Positions 10,919 to 11,088 of a stretch of 11,088 bases of DNA are shown piece by piece (position 1 is the first letter of the stretch; every line of letters starts with the position of its first letter). This DNA is from Candidatus Nomurabacteria bacterium RIFCSPLOWO2_02_FULL_42_17 (GTDB lineage Bacteria; Patescibacteriota; Minisyncoccia; Phycocordibacterales; MFVN01): assembly GCA_001786095.1 (NCBI GenBank), contig MFVN01000017.1:1156-12243 (forward strand), written 5' to 3'. The notes under the pieces are model-generated. The model saw only the letters and a program-made list of their open reading frames with translations. It was not told the DNA's origin and ran no database searches. The position numbers and the translations under genes were made by a program.

Positions 10919-11088
10919 ATGACCCCCAAATACATAGACATCCACGCGCATGTGAACTTTTCCGCTTTTGACGCCGACCGCGACGGGGTTATAAAGCGCG
11001 CGCTGGAAAATGAAACTTGGATGATGAATGTCGGCACGCAGAAAGACACCTCACAAAGCGCCGTTGATCTCGCGCGTAAATATCCAGA
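10919..11088 (+). CDS. tatD: TatD-family metal-dependent DNase, N-terminal fragment (cut by window end)
   Basis: About 56 codons are visible. They encode 'YIDIHAHVNFSAFDADRDGV', then 'IKRALENETWMMNVGTQKDT' and 'SQSAVDLARKYP'. This is the N-terminal first strand and helix of TatD-type amidohydrolase-fold nucleases, with the HxH metal ligands at His9 and His11 and the usual 'NVGTQ...S..A..LA..YP' block. The family digests DNA 3' ends and acts in repair and DNA turnover; full members are ~255-265 residues, so ~80% lies beyond the window. tatD often follows metG directly in bacteria, which makes the repeat-DUF559-repeat block between them here look like an insertion. The start at 10919 is fixed by the family N-terminus and the AGAGGAA sequence upstream. 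Confidence 0.88.
   Translation, partial: MTPKYIDIHAHVNFSAFDADRDGVIKRALENETWMMNVGTQKDTSQSAVDLARKYP

Overview
The window looks like a chromosomal segment from a Candidate Phyla Radiation (Patescibacteria) bacterium, most likely of the Parcubacteria type. This rests on the compact gene set, an unusually short RecO, the mixed GC content (GC-rich housekeeping genes with many GCGCGC and CCGGCC words next to AT-rich accessory genes), the standard genetic code, and promoters placed almost on top of start codons. The assignment comes from reading the sequence; no database search was possible. All convincing genes are on the + strand.

Layout. (1) 2-2808: the 3' end of an isoleucyl-tRNA synthetase gene, recO (DNA repair), and a large single-pass membrane protein with Ig-like DUF11/CARDB-type repeats. 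(2) 2819-4039: glycyl-tRNA synthetase. (3) 4040-6400: an AT-rich accessory block between glyS and the peptidase gene. It holds a repeat-rich 235-bp intergenic region, a predicted lipoprotein with an HEGSH (HExxH) zinc-protease-like motif, a rho-independent terminator, a structured 200-bp noncoding stretch, a ribbon-helix-helix/RelE-type toxin-antitoxin pair with a palindromic operator inside its promoter, and a 135-aa secreted protein carrying a single YD (RHS-like) repeat, ended by a second terminator. (4) 6419-10304: M16 zinc peptidase, AI-2E family membrane protein and methionyl-tRNA synthetase; the last two overlap by 8 bp. (5) 10305-11088: two copies of an ~85-bp, nearly palindromic GC-rich element flanking a DUF559 (Vsr-like) endonuclease-fold gene, then the start of a TatD-family nuclease gene cut by the window end.

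How it fits together. The backbone is translation (IleRS, GlyRS, MetRS), repair (RecO, TatD) and membrane or protein quality functions (M16 peptidase, AI-2E protein). metG and tatD are neighbours in many bacteria; here a repeat-DUF559-repeat unit sits exactly between them. A half-copy of the same element is fused in frame inside metG, and a second GC-rich palindromic insert lies nearer the metG N-terminus. The most interesting hypothesis is a mobile or amplifying palindromic element associated with a DUF559 nuclease. It would tolerate insertion in coding sequence and, at its right end, supply a GGAGG-like ribosome-binding sequence to the next gene.

Many genes lack a Shine-Dalgarno sequence but have a TATAAT-like -10 box (often with an upstream TG) 6-10 nt before the ATG, implying leaderless or nearly leaderless mRNAs. 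metG, the YD-repeat gene, and the two genes behind the palindromic elements have clear purine-rich ribosome-binding sequences instead.
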